Origin: Karalla daura
Taxonomy: Eukaryota; Chordata; Actinopteri; Chaetodontiformes; Leiognathidae
Direction: 5' to 3'
DNA: 64,000 bases
NCBI GenBank assembly: GCA_029224185.1
Contig: JANZKI010000088.1
Location: 124,001-188,000 of the forward strand
The notes beneath the pieces were generated by a model. It saw nothing but the letters and a program-made list of their open reading frames with translations, searched no databases and was not told where the DNA came from. Shown here piece by piece: positions 1-10,797 of this stretch. Each line of letters begins with the position of its first letter. Position 1 is the first letter of the stretch. Made by a program: the position numbers and the translations under genes.

Positions 1-172
1 GAGTTCTTTTTTTCCCATTCATTCTTATGGGAAAAAGCCAAATTGGCCGAGTGAGAAACATTTGGCTCTATGGAGACAACGCTTTCACCAATCTGGAATA
101 CGAGCTCACTGTCACGCCGTAGGGGAGAGTCTCCAGAATGCCCTGACACGATTTGGTGTGTGTACTATGAGA

Positions 173-186
173 ACTGTGGCCACAGT
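173..186. other. Perfect 14-bp palindrome ACTGTGGCCACAGT (reference copy)
   Basis: The sequence is its own reverse complement over 14 bases. It appears unchanged in every monomer I examined, about once per 772 bp, directly before the CpG-rich GCGAGG. In M16, M18, M22, M74, M76 and M80 the next base pair is also symmetric (AACTGTGGCCACAGTT), giving 16 bp. It contains the sub-palindrome TGGCCA. A dyad of this length is a plausible dimeric protein-binding site, but no specific binder is recognised. Confidence 0.9.
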
Positions 187-607
187 CGCGAGGAGAAGTG
201 TAACGTTTAACATTGATGGCAGTGGTGGGACAATGAATGGGGGCTTATGGAGAGAAAAGGCTGCACTGGGCCATACGATGAGGCTCGTCGTTTAAATTTC
301 ACAAGGCGCACGGGTTTCTGGCTTGCCCCGCATGAGAGAGCACCAATGTTCCTACAAAACTGGAAAAAAGAATTTGTCTGCTGCTTTCGGTGTGGCTGTC
401 AGCAGTGTGAAAAGAGCGAAACGAGAGCTGATTTTTAAGCGATCCTGCATGTCGGCCCGGTGCTAAGAAGAGGTTGGACATGCCCAATGCTGAGGGGGCC
501 CTTTCCCACTCTGCGAGTCTCCCAGGGACTGTGCCATCTGCTGGGGTGCATTGAAGCTGGACGCCTCATCACTTTGTATGATCATGTGAGCAGAGGAGAC
601 ATTGGAG

Positions 608-617
608 CAGGTACCTG
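608..617. other. 10-bp palindrome CAGGTACCTG (reference copy)
   Basis: This perfect 10-bp dyad recurs once per monomer, about 435 bp downstream of the 14-bp palindrome. CAGGTA/TACCTG also matches the E-box-like core bound by ZEB/Snail-type zinc fingers (family knowledge), but a single short motif in a satellite proves nothing. M16 and M74 lose the symmetry (CAGGTATCTG near 11,403 and 56,123). Confidence 0.8.
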
Positions 618-636
618 AGCACATGGTTGTCGAGAA

Positions 637-894
637 ATGGTGCTGCTAAAAAACCATACAACCTATCAGCGTGCAACTCGCTACACAAACACACCACAAG
701 ATTCTTCAATTTTTGAAATGAAAATGAAGTTTCAAAGTCAAAGCATGGCAACGTTGCGAATGTTTGTTTGTGGAGTTCTTTTTTTCCCATTCATTCTTAT
801 GGGAAAAAGCCAAATTGGCCAAGTGAGAAACATTTGGCTCTATGGAGACTGCGCTTTCACCTATCTGGAATACGAGCTCACTGTCACTCCGTAG
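637..894 (+). other. Recurrent 85-codon open frame spanning the monomer junction, not called as a gene
   Basis: ATG at 637, TAG at 892. The translation would have a hydrophobic run (RMFVCGVLFFPFILMG) near residues 42-57, resembling a membrane segment. Of the 82 monomer junctions fully inside the window, 61 keep the frame open: two as a 143-codon fusion and one stopped early by TAA in M82. Fifteen are closed by TGA at the CGA codon (TTGTGAATG) and six by the 10-bp deletion. Units with GAGAAGAGG lack the ATG and give 84 codons from an alternative start. Differences between copies are mostly amino-acid changing (Tyr/Asn, Gln/Arg/Glu, Cys/Asn), it overlaps a 99-codon frame, and no homology is recognised. 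It is most likely a chance frame copied by amplification. Confidence 0.6.
712..736. other. AT-rich inverted repeat TTTGAAA / TTTCAAA with 11-bp spacer (reference copy)
   Basis: Seven-base arms at 712-718 and 730-736 flank a purine-rich TGAAAATGAAG spacer. The whole 25-bp element plus the following GT appears invariant across the monomers I read, although the base just upstream varies (CAATTTT, CAACTTT, CAAGTTT). Together with the 14-bp palindrome it is among the most constant segments of the unit. It could form a small hairpin or be a binding site; neither is shown by sequence alone. Confidence 0.7.
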
Positions 895-1067
895 GGGATA
901 GTCTCCAGAATGCCATGACGCGATTTGGTGTGTGTACCATGAGAACTGTGGCCACAGTCGCGAGGAGAAGTGCATCGTTTAACATTGATGGCAGTGGTGG
1001 GACAATGAATGGGGGCTTATGGAGAGAAAAGGCTGCACTGGGCCATACGATGAGGATCGTCGATTAA
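768..1067 (+). other. Recurrent 94-103-codon open frame, not called as a gene
   Basis: This is the longest common frame on the + strand, starting at a TTG in this copy or at an ATG 12 bases earlier (which needs the TGA variant of the preceding unit), and ending at TAA or TGA. It covers the central palindrome (read as TVATVAR). Length varies as 94, 98, 99 or 103 codons with unit class because of one-base differences at GGGCCATACG/GGGCCTACG. It overlaps the 85-codon frame in another phase and has no recognisable domain. With about 70 stop-to-stop intervals per 772 bp across six frames, one of this size is expected by chance. Many units (for example M25, M27 and M29) lack it. Confidence 0.6.
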
Positions 1068-1245
1068 ATTTCACAAGGCGCACGGGTTTATGGCCTGCCC
1101 CGCATGAGAGAGCACCAATGTTCCTACAAAACTGGAAAAGATAAGTTGTCTGCTGCTTAGGGTGTGGCTGTCAGCAGCGTGAAAAGAGCGAAACGAGAGC
1201 TGATTTTTAAGCGATCCTGCATGTCGGCCCGGTGCTAAGAAGAGG

Positions 1246-1259
1246 TTGGACATGTCCAA
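1246..1259. other. Perfect 14-bp palindrome TTGGACATGTCCAA in M2-type monomers
   Basis: Most monomers read TTGGACATGCCCAA here, a 14-bp dyad with one mismatched pair. M2, M10, M49, M60 and M68 read TTGGACATGTCCAA, which is fully symmetric. The inner decamer GGACATGTCC or GGACATGCCC fits RRRCWWGYYY, the p53-family half-site consensus. Only one half-site per monomer is present, and I saw no second decamer within 13 bp. Confidence 0.75.
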
Positions 1260-4200
1260 TGCTGAGGGGGCCCTTTCCCACTCTGCGAGTCTCCCAGGGA
1301 CTGTGCCATCTGCTGGGGTGCATTGAAGCTGGACGCCTCATCACTTTGTATGACCATGTCAACAGAGGAGACAATGGAGCAGGTACCTGAGCACATGGTT
1401 GTCGAGAAATGGTGCTGCTGAAAAACCATGCAACCTATCAGCGTGCAACTCTCTACACAAACACACCACAAGATTCTTCAATTTTTGAAATGAAAATGAA
1501 GTTTCAAAGTCAAAGTATGGCAACGTTGTGAATGTTTGTTTGTGGAGTTCTGTTTTTCCCATTCATTCTTATGGGAAAAAGCCAAATTGGCCAAGTGAGA
1601 AACATTTGGCTCAATGGAGACTGCGCTTTCACCTATCTGGAATACGAGCTCACTGTCACGCTGTAGGGAACAGTCTCCAGAGCGCCCTGACACGATTTGG
1701 TGTGTGTACTATGAGAACTGTGGCCACAGTCGCGAGGAGAAGTATAACGTTTAACATTGATGGCAGTGGTGGGACAATGAATGGGGGCTTATGGAGGGAA
1801 AAGGCTGCACTGGGCCTACGATGATGCTCGTCGTTTAAATTTCACAAGGCGCACGGGTTAATGGCCTGCCCCGGATGAGAGAGCACCAATGTTCCTACAA
1901 AACTGGAAAAAATATTTTGTGTTTGCTGCTTAGGGTGTGGCTGAGAGCAGCGTGAAAAGAGTGAAACGAGAGCTGATTTTTAAGCGATCCCGCATGTCGG
2001 CCCGGTGCTATGAAGAGATTGGACATGCCCAATACTGAGGGGGCCCTTTCCCACTCTGCGAGTCTCCCAGGGACTGTGCCATCTGCTGGGGTGCAATGAA
2101 GCTGGACGCCTCATCACTTTGTATGACCATGTAAGCAGAGGAGACATTGGAGCAGGTACCTGAGCACATGGTTGTCGAGAAATGGTGCTGCTGAAAAACC
2201 ATACAACCTATCAGCGTGCAACTCGCTACACAAACACACCACAAGATTATTCAATTTTTGAAATGAAAATGAAGTTTCAAAGTCAAAGTATGGCAACGTT
2301 GCGAATGTTTGTTTGTGGAGTTCTGTTTTTCCCATTCATTCTTATGGGAAAAAGCCAAATTGGCGAAGTGATAAAAATTTGGCTCAATGGAGACTGCGCT
2401 TTCACCTATCTGGAATACGAGCTCACTGTCACGCCGTAGGGGATAGTCTCCAGAACACCATGACGCGATTTGGTGTGTGTACCATGAAAACTGTGGCCAC
2501 AGTCGCGAGGAGAAGTGTAAGGTTTAACATTGATGTCAGTGGTAGGAAACTGAGTGGGGGCTTCAGGAGGGAAAAGGCTGCACTGGGCCTACGATGATGC
2601 TCGTCGTTTAAATTTCACAAGGCGCACGGGTTTATGGCCTGCCCCGCATGAGAGAGCACCAATGTTCCTACAAAACTGGAAAAAAAGAATTTGTCTGCTG
2701 CTTAGGGTGTGGCTGGGAGCAGCGTGAAAAGAGCGAAACGAGAGCTGATTTTTAAGCGATCCCGCATGTCGCACGGGGCTATGGAGAGATTGGACATGCC
2801 CAATGCTGAGGGGGCCCTTTCCCACTCTGCGAGTCTCCCAGGGCCTGTGCCATCTGCTGGGGTGCATTGAAGCTGGACGCCTCATCACTTTGTATGACCA
2901 TGTCAACAGAGGAGACAATGGAGCAGGTACCTGAGCACATGGTTGTCGAGAAATGGTGCTGCTGAAAAACCATGCAACCTATCAGCGTGCAACTCGCTAC
3001 ACAAACACACCACAAGATTCTTCAATTTTTGAAATGAAAATGAAGTTTCAAAGTCAAAGTATGGCAACGTTGTGAATGTTTGTTTGTGGAGTTCTGTTTT
3101 TCCCATTCATTCTTATGGGAAAAAGCCAAATTGGCCAAGTGAGAAACATTTGGCTCAATGGAGACTGCGCTTTCACCTATCTGGAATACGAGCTCACTGT
3201 CACGCTGTAGGGTACAGTCTCCAGAGCGCCCTGACACGATTTGGTGTGTGTACTATGAGAACTGTGGCCACAGTCGCGAGGAGAAGTATAACGTTTAACA
3301 TTGATGGCAGTGGTGGGACAATGAATGGGGGCTTATGGAGGGAAAAGGCTGCACTGGGCCTACGATGATGCTCGTCGTTTAAATTTCACAAGGCGCACGG
3401 GTTTATGACCTGCCCCGCATGAGAGAGCACCAATGTTCCAACAAAACTGGAAAAAAGAATTTGTCTGCTGCTTAGGGTGTGGCTGGCAGCAGCGTGAAAA
3501 GAGCGAAATGAGAGCTGATTTTTAAGCGATCCTGCATGTCGGCCCGGTGCTATGAAGAGATTGGACATGCCCAATGCTGAGGGGGCCCTTTCCCACTCTG
3601 CGAGTCTCCCAGGGCCTGTGCCATCTGCTGGGGTGCATTGAAGCTGGACGCCTCATCACTTTGTATTGCCATGTCAGCAGAGGAGACAATGGAGCAGGTA
3701 CCTGAGCACATGGTCGTCGAGAAGAGGTGCTGCTGAAAAACCATACAACCTATCAGCGTGCAACTCGCTACACAAACACACCACAAGATTCTTCAATTTT
3801 TGAAATGAAAATGAAGTTTCAAAGTCAAAGTATGGCAAAGTTGCGAATGTTTGTTTGTGGAGTTCTGTTTTTCCCATTCATTCTTATGGGAAAGAGCCAA
3901 ATTGGCCAAGTGATAAACATTTGGCTCTATGGAGACTGCGCTTTCACCTATCTGGAATACGAGCTCACTGTCACGACGTAGGGGATAGTCTCCAGAACAC
4001 CATGACGCGATTTGGTGTGTGTACCATGAAAACTGTGGCCACAGTCGCGAGGAGAAGTGTAACGTTTAACATTGATGGCAGTGGTGGGACAATGAATGGG
4101 GGCTTATGGAGAGAAAAGGCTGCACTGGGCCATACGATGAGGCTCGTCGTTTAAATTTCACAAGGCGCACGGGTTTATGGCCTGCCCCGCATGAGAGAGC

Positions 4201-4610
4201 ACCAATGTTCCTACAAAACTGGAAAAAAAGAATTTGTCTGCTGCTTAGGGTGTGGCTGGGAGCAGCGTGAAAAGAGCGAAACGAGAGCTGATTTTTAAGC
4301 GATCCCGCATGTCCCCCCGGTGCTATGAAGAGATTGGACATGCCCAATGCTGAGGGGGCCCTTTCCCACTCTGCGAGTCTCCCAGGGCCTGTGCCATCTG
4401 CTGGGGTGCATTGAAGCTGGACGCCTCATCACTTTGTATGACCATGTGAGCAGAGGAGACATTGGAGCAGGTACCTGAGCACATGGTTGTCGAGAAATGG
4501 TGCTGCTGAAAAACCATACAACCTATCAGCGTGCAACTCGTTACACAAACACACCACAAGATTCTTCAATTTTTGAAATGAAAATGAAGTTTCAAAGTCA
4601 AAGTATGGCA

Positions 4611-4622
4611 ACGTTGTTTGTG
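4611..4622 (+). other. 10-bp deletion junction at the end of M6
   Basis: Most monomers read ACGTTGCGAATGTTTG before TTTGTGG. Here the ten bases CGAATGTTTG are missing between 4616 and 4617, leaving ACGTTGTTTGTGG. The cut position is ambiguous over a 3-base TTG microhomology, as expected for replication slippage or end joining. The monomer that follows (M7) is always the same type: CACTCCGTAGGGGAGAG, GATTTGATGTG and GGGACATACGATGAGG. Confidence 0.9.
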
Positions 4623-5257
4623 GAGTTCTGTTTTTCCCATTCATTCTTATGGGAAAAAGCCAAATTGGCCAAGTGAGAAACATTTGGCTCTATGGAGACT
4701 GCGCTTTCACCTATCTGGAATACGAGCTCACTGTCACTCCGTAGGGGAGAGTCTCCTGAATGCCATGACGCGATTTGATGTGTGTACCATGAAAACTGTG
4801 GCCACAGTCGCGAGGAGAAGTGTAACGTTTAACATTGATGGCAGTGGTGGGACAATGAATGGGGGCTTATGGAGAGAAAAGGCTGCACTGGGACATACGA
4901 TGAGGCTCGTCGTTTAAATTTCACAAGGCGCACGGGTTTATGGCCTGCCCCGCATGAGAGAGCACCAATGTTCCTACAAAACTGGAAAAAAGAATTTGTC
5001 TGCTGCGTAGGGTGTGGCTGGGAGCAGCGTGAAAAGAGCGAAACGAGAGCTGATTTTTAAGCGATCCCGCATGTCGCACGGGGCTATGAAGAGATTGGAC
5101 ATGCCCAATGCTGAGGGGGCCCTTTCCCACTCTGCAAGTCTCCCAGGGACTGTGCCATCTGCTAGGGTGCATTGAAGCTGGACGCCTCATCACTTTCTAT
5201 GACCATGTGAGCAGAGGAGACATTGGAGCAGGTACCTGAGCACATGGTTGTCGAGAA

Positions 5258-5689
5258 ATGGTGCTGCTGAAAAACCATACAACCTATCAGCGAGCAACTC
5301 GCTACACAAACACACCACAAGATTCTTCAACTTTTGAAATGAAAATGAAGTTTCAAAGTGAAAGTATGGCAACGTTGCGAATGTTTGTTTGTGGAGTTCT
5401 GTTTTTCCCATTCCTTCTGATTGGGAAAAACCCAAATTGGCCAAGTGAGAAACATTTGGCTCTATGGAGACTGCGCTTTCACCTATCTGGAATACGAGCT
5501 CACTGTCACGACGTAGGGGATAGTTTCCAGAACACCATGACACGATTTGATGTGTGTACCATGAAAACTGTGGCCACAGTCGCGAGGAGAAGTGCAACGT
5601 TTAACATTGATGGCAGTGGTGGGACAATGAATGGGGGCTTATGGAGAGAAAAGGCTGCACTGGGCCATACGATGAGGCTCGTCGTTTAA
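5258..5689 (+). other. 143-codon fused open frame at M7/M8, not called as a gene
   Basis: M8 (773 bp) reads CATTCCTTCTGATTGGG where other units read CATTCATTCTTATGGG. The extra base joins the 85-codon frame to the 99-codon frame in one reading frame, the longest in the window. The same fusion is at 49,978-50,409 in the 44,720-bp duplicate. It arises from one local indel in one monomer lineage, so it is a by-product of mutation rather than evidence of a protein. Confidence 0.6.
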
Positions 5690-6166
5690 ATTTCACAAGG
5701 CGCATGGGTTTCTGGCCTGCCCCGCATGAGAGAGCACCAATGTTCCTACAACACTGGAAAAAATGATTTGTCTGCTGCTTAGGGTGTGGCTGGGAGCAGC
5801 GTGAAAAGAGCGAAACGAGAGCTGATTTTTAAGCGATCCCGCATGTCGCACGGGGCTATGAAGAGATTGGACATGCCCAATGCTGAGGGGGCCCTTTCCC
5901 ACTCTCCGAGTTCTCCAAGGGACTGTGCCATCTGCTGGGGTGCATTGAAGCTGGACGTCTCATCACTTTCTATGACCATGTGAGCAGAGGAGACATTGGA
6001 GCAGGTACCTGAGCACATGGTTGTCGAGAAATGGTGCTGCTGAAAAACTATGCAACCTATCAGCGTGCAACTCGCTACACAAACACACCACAAGATTCTT
6101 CAATTTTTGAAATGAAAATGAAGTTTCAAAGTGAAAGTATGGCAACGTTGCGAATGTTTGTTTGTG

Positions 6167-9100
6167 GAGTTCTGTTTTTCCCATTCATTCTTATGGGAAA
6201 AAGCCAAATTGGCCAAGTGAGAAACATTTGGCTCTATGGAGACAACGCTTTCACCTATCTGGAATACGAGCTCACTGTCACGCCGTAGGGGAGAGTCTCC
6301 AGAATGCCCTGACACGATTTGGTGTGTGTACTATGAGAACTGTGGCCACAGTCGCGAGGAGAAGTGTAACGTTTAACATTGATGGCAGTGGTGGGACAAT
6401 GAATGGGGGCTTATGGAGAGAAAAGGCTGCACTGGGCCATACGATGAGGCTCGTCGTTTAAATTTCACAAGGCGCACGGGTTTCTGGCTTGCCCCGCATG
6501 AGAGAGCACCAATGTTCCTACAAAACTGGAAAAAAGAATTTGTCTGCTGCTTTCGGTGTGGCTGTCAGCAGTGTGAAAAGAGCGAAACGAGAGCTGATTT
6601 TTAAGCGATCCTGCATGTCGGCCCGGTGCTAAGAAGAGGTTGGACATGCCCAATGCTGAGGGGGCCCTTTCCCACTCTGCGAGTCTCCCAGGGACTGTGC
6701 CATCTGCTGGGGTGCATTGAAGCTGGACGCCTCATCACTTTGTATGATCATGTGAGCAGAGGAGACATTGGAGCAGGTACCTGAGCACATGGTTGTCGAG
6801 AAATGGTGCTGCTGAAAAACCATACAACCTATCAGCGTGCAACTCGCTACACAAACACACCACAAGATTCTTCAATTTTTGAAATGAAAATGAAGTTTCA
6901 AAGTCAAAGCATGGCAACGTTGCGAATGTTTGTTTGTGGAGTTCTTTTTTTCCCATTCATTCTTACGGGAAAAAGCCAAATTGGCCAAGTGAGAAACATT
7001 TGGCTCTATGGAGACTGCGCTTTCACCTATCTGGAATACGAGCTCACTGTCACTCCGTAGGGGATAGTCTCCAGAATGCCATGACGCGATTTGGTGTGTG
7101 TACCATGAGAACTGTGGCCACAGTCGCGAGGAGAAGTGCATCGTTTAACATTGATGGCAGTGGTGGGACAATGAATGGGGGCTTATGGAGAGAAAAGGCT
7201 GCACTGGGCCATACGATGAGGATCGTCGATTAAATTTCACAAGGCGCACGGGTTTCTGGCCTGCCCCGCATGAGAGAGCACCAATGTTCCTACAAAACTG
7301 GAAAAGATAAGTTGTCTGCTGCTTAGGGTGTGGCTGTCAGCAGCGTGAAAAGAGCGAAACGAGAGCTGATTTTTAAGCGATCCTGCATGTCGGCCCGGTG
7401 CTAAGAAGAGGTTGGACATGTCCAATGCTGAGGGGGCCCTTTCCCACTCTGCGAGTCTCCCAGGGACTGTGCCATCTGCTGGGGTGCATTGAAGCTGGAC
7501 GCCTCATCACTTTGTATGACCATGTCAACAGAGGAGACAATGGAGCAGGTACCTGAGCACATGGTTGTCGAGAAATGGTGCTGCTGAAAAACCATGCAAC
7601 CTATCAGCGTGCAACTCGCTACACAAACACACCACAAGATTCTTCAATTTTTGAAATGAAAATGAAGTTTCAAAGTCAAAGTATGGCAACGTTGTGAATG
7701 TTTGTTTGTGGAGTTCTGTTTTTCCCATTCATTCTTATGGGAAAAAGCCAAATTGGCCAAGTGAGAAACATTTGGCTCAATGGAGACTGCGCTTTCACCT
7801 ATCTGGAATACGAGCTCACTGTCACGCTGTAGGGAACAGTCTCCAGAGCGCCCTGACACGATTTGGTGTGTGTACTATGAGAACTGTGGCCACAGTCGCG
7901 AGGAGAAGTATAACGTTTAACATTGATGGCAGTGGTGGGACAATGAATGGGGGCTTATGGAGGGAAAAGGCTGCACTGGGCCTACGATGATGCTCGTCGT
8001 TTAAATTTCACAAGGCGCACGGGTTAATGGCCTGCCCCGGATGAGAGAGCACCAATGTTCCTACAAAACTGGAAAAAATATTTTGTGTTTGCTGCTTAGG
8101 GTGTGGCTGAGAGCAGCGTGAAAAGAGTGAAACGAGAGCTGATTTTTAAGCGATCCCGCATGTCGGCCCGGTGCTATGAAGAGATTGGACATGCCCAATA
8201 CTGAGGGGGCCCTTTCCCACTCTGCGAGTCTCCCAGGGCCTGTGCCATCTGCTGGGGTGCATTGAAGCTGGACGCCTCATCACTTTGTATGACCATGTAA
8301 GCAGAGGAGACATTGGAGCAGGTACCTGAGCACATGGTTGTCGAGAAATGGTGCTGCTGAAAAACCATACAACCTATCAGCGTGCAACTCGCTACACAAA
8401 CACACCACAAGATTATTCAATTTTTGAAATGAAAATGAAGTTTCAAAGTCAAAGTATGGCAACGTTGCGAATGTTTGTTTGTGGAGTTCTGTTTTTCCCA
8501 TTCATTCTTATGGGAAAAAGCCAAATTGGCGAAGTGATAAAAATTTGGCTCAATGGAGACTGCGCTTTCACCTATCTGGAATACGAGCTCACTGTCACGC
8601 CGTAGGGGATAGTCTCCAGAACACCATGACGCGATTTGGTGTGTGTACCATGAAAACTGTGGCCACAGTCGCGAGGAGAAGTGTAAGGTTTAACATTGAT
8701 GTCAGTGGTAGGAAACTGAGTGGGGGCTTCAGGAGGGAAAAGGCTGCACTGGGCCTACGATGATGCTCGTCGTTTAAATTTCACAAGGCGCACGGGTTTA
8801 TGGCCTGCCCCGCATGAGAGAGCACCAATGTTCCTACAAAACTGGAAAAAAAGAATTTGTCTGCTGCTTAGGGTGTGGCTGGGAGCAGCGTGAAAAGAGC
8901 GAAACGAGAGCTGATTTTTAAGCGATCCCGCATGTCGCACGGGGCTATGGAGAGATTGGACATGCCCAATGCTGAGGGGGCCCTTTCCCACTCTGCGAGT
9001 CTCCCAGGGCCTGTGCCATCTGCTGGGGTGCATTGAAGCTGGACGCCTCATCACTTTGTATGACCATGTCAACAGAGGAGACAATGGAGCAGGTACCTGA

Positions 9101-10479
9101 GCACATGGTTGTCGAGAAATGGTGCTGCTGAAAAACCATGCAACCTATCAGCGTGCAACTCGCTACACAAACACACCACAAGATTCTTCAATTTTTGAAA
9201 TGAAAATGAAGTTTCAAAGTCAAAGTATGGCAACGTTGTGAATGTTTGTTTGTGGAGTTCTGTTTTTCCCATTCATTCTTATGGGAAAAAGCCAAATTGG
9301 CCGAGTGAGAAACATTTGGCTCAATGGAGACTGCGCTTTCACCTATCTGGAATACGAGCTCACTGTCACGCTGTAGGGTACAGTCTCCAGAGCGCCCTGA
9401 CACGATTTGGTGTGTGTACTATGAGAACTGTGGCCACAGTCGCGAGGAGAAGTATAACGTTTAACATTGATGGCAGTGGTGGGACAATGAATGGGGGCTT
9501 ATGGAGGGAAAAGGCTGCACTGGGCCTACGATGATGCTCGTCGTTTAAATTTCACAAGGCGCACGGGTTTATGACCTGCCCCGCATGAGAGAGCACCAAT
9601 GTTCCAACAAAACTGGAAAAAAGAATTTGTCTGCTGCTTAGGGTGTGGCTGGCAGCAGCGTGAAAAGAGTGAAATGAGAGCTGATTTTTAAGCGATCCTG
9701 CATGTCGGCCCGGTGCTATGAAGAGATTGGACATGCCCAATGCTGAGGGGGCCCTTTCCCACTCTGCGAGTCTCCCAGGGCCTGTGCCATCTGCTGGGGT
9801 GCATTGAAGCTGGACGCCTCATCACTTTGTATTGCCATGTCAGCAGAGGAGACAATGGAGCAGGTACCTGAGCACATGGTCGTCGAGAAGAGGTGCTGCT
9901 GAAAAACCATACAACCTATCAGCGTGCAACTCGCTACACAAACACACCACAAGATTCTTCAATTTTTGAAATGAAAATGAAGTTTCAAAGTCAAAGTATG
10001 GCAAAGTTGCGAATGTTTGTTTGTGGAGTTCTGTTTTTCCCATTCATTCTTATGGGAAAGAGCCAAATTGGCCAAGTGATAAACATTTGGCTCTATGGAG
10101 ACTGCGCTTTCACCTATCTGGAATACGAGCTCACTGTCACGACGTAGGGGATAGTCTCCAGAACACCATGACGCGATTTGGTGTGTGTACCATGAAAACT
10201 GTGGCCACAGTCGCGAGGAGAAGTCTAACGTTTAACATTGATGGCAGTGGTGGGACAATGAATGGGGGCTTATGGAGAGAAAAGGCTGCACTGGGCCATA
10301 CGATGAGGCTCGTCGTTTAAATTTCACAAGGCGCACGGGTTTATGGCCTGCCCCGCATGAGAGAGCACCAATGTTCCTACAAAACTGGAAAAAAAGAATT
10401 TGTCTGCTGCTTAGGGTGTGGCTGGGAGCAGCGTGAAAAGAGCGAAACGAGAGCTGATTTTTAAGCGATCCCGCATGTC
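6167..10479 (+). repeat. 8-monomer higher-order repeat, second copy (M9 to mid-M14)
   Basis: This is the partner of 1-4,313. M9 differs from M1 in its first 100 bases (CTGTTTTT instead of seven T, GGCCAAG instead of GGCCGAG, CACCTATCTGG instead of CACCAATCTGG), while M10-M13 track M2-M5 closely. M11-M12 (7,711-9,254) reproduce the 773- and 771-bp lengths of M3-M4. Confidence 0.9.
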
Positions 10480-10797
10480 GCACGGGGCTATGAAGAGATT
10501 GGACATGCCCAATGCTGAGGGGGCCCTTTCCCACTCTGCGAGTCTCCCAGGGCCTGTGCCATCTGCTGGGGTGCATTGAAGCTGGACGCCTCATCACTTT
10601 GTATGACCATGTCAGCAGAGGAGACAATGGAGCAGGTACCTGAGCACATGGTCGTCGAGAAATGGTACTGCTGAAAAACCATACAACCTATCTGCGTGCA
10701 ACTTGCTACACAAACACACCACAAGATTCTTCAAGTTTTGAAATGAAAATGAAGTTTCAAAGTCAAAGCATGGCAACGTTGCGAATGTTTGTTTGTG

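Larger units (their letters stand above)
1..772 (+). repeat. Monomer M1, used as reference unit for internal anatomy
   Basis: This complete 772-bp monomer gives coordinates for elements that recur in every unit. It starts GAGTTC followed by seven T; most other monomers read CTG plus five T here. Next come the 14-bp palindrome at 173-186, TTTAAA near 291, the GGACATGCCC decamer at 476-485, the CAGGTACCTG palindrome at 608-617, and the inverted-repeat arms TTTGAAA at 712-718 and TTTCAAA at 730-736. M59 (44,721-45,492) looks identical by eye. M9 (6,167) and M51 (38,555) are close relatives. I saw no sub-repeat inside the unit: quarters of about 193 bp do not resemble one another, so the 772-bp unit is the basic period. 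Confidence 0.93.
1..4313 (+). repeat. 8-monomer higher-order repeat, first copy (M1 to mid-M6)
   Basis: M1 to the middle of M6 match 6,167-10,479 at a constant 6,166-bp offset. Roughly ten to fifteen single-base differences are visible, for example CTA/CTG near 657, ATGGG/ACGGG near 798, GAGCGAAATG/GAGTGAAATG near 3,509 and GTGTAACG/GTCTAACG near 4,058. Similarity ends inside M6 at 4,314, where this copy reads GTCCCCCCGG and the other GTCGCACGGGG. The breakpoint therefore lies within a monomer, not at a unit border. M7 and M8 complete the 8-monomer step but have no close counterpart after M14. Confidence 0.9.

Noticed and set aside
1..772. Internal sub-repeats (for example 4 x 193 bp)
   Set aside because: Reading the quarters of the unit side by side shows no shared sequence beyond short chance matches.
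5258..5689. 143-codon frame as a real fused protein
   Set aside because: It exists only in M8 and its 44,720-bp duplicate, created by a single local indel joining two unsupported frames.
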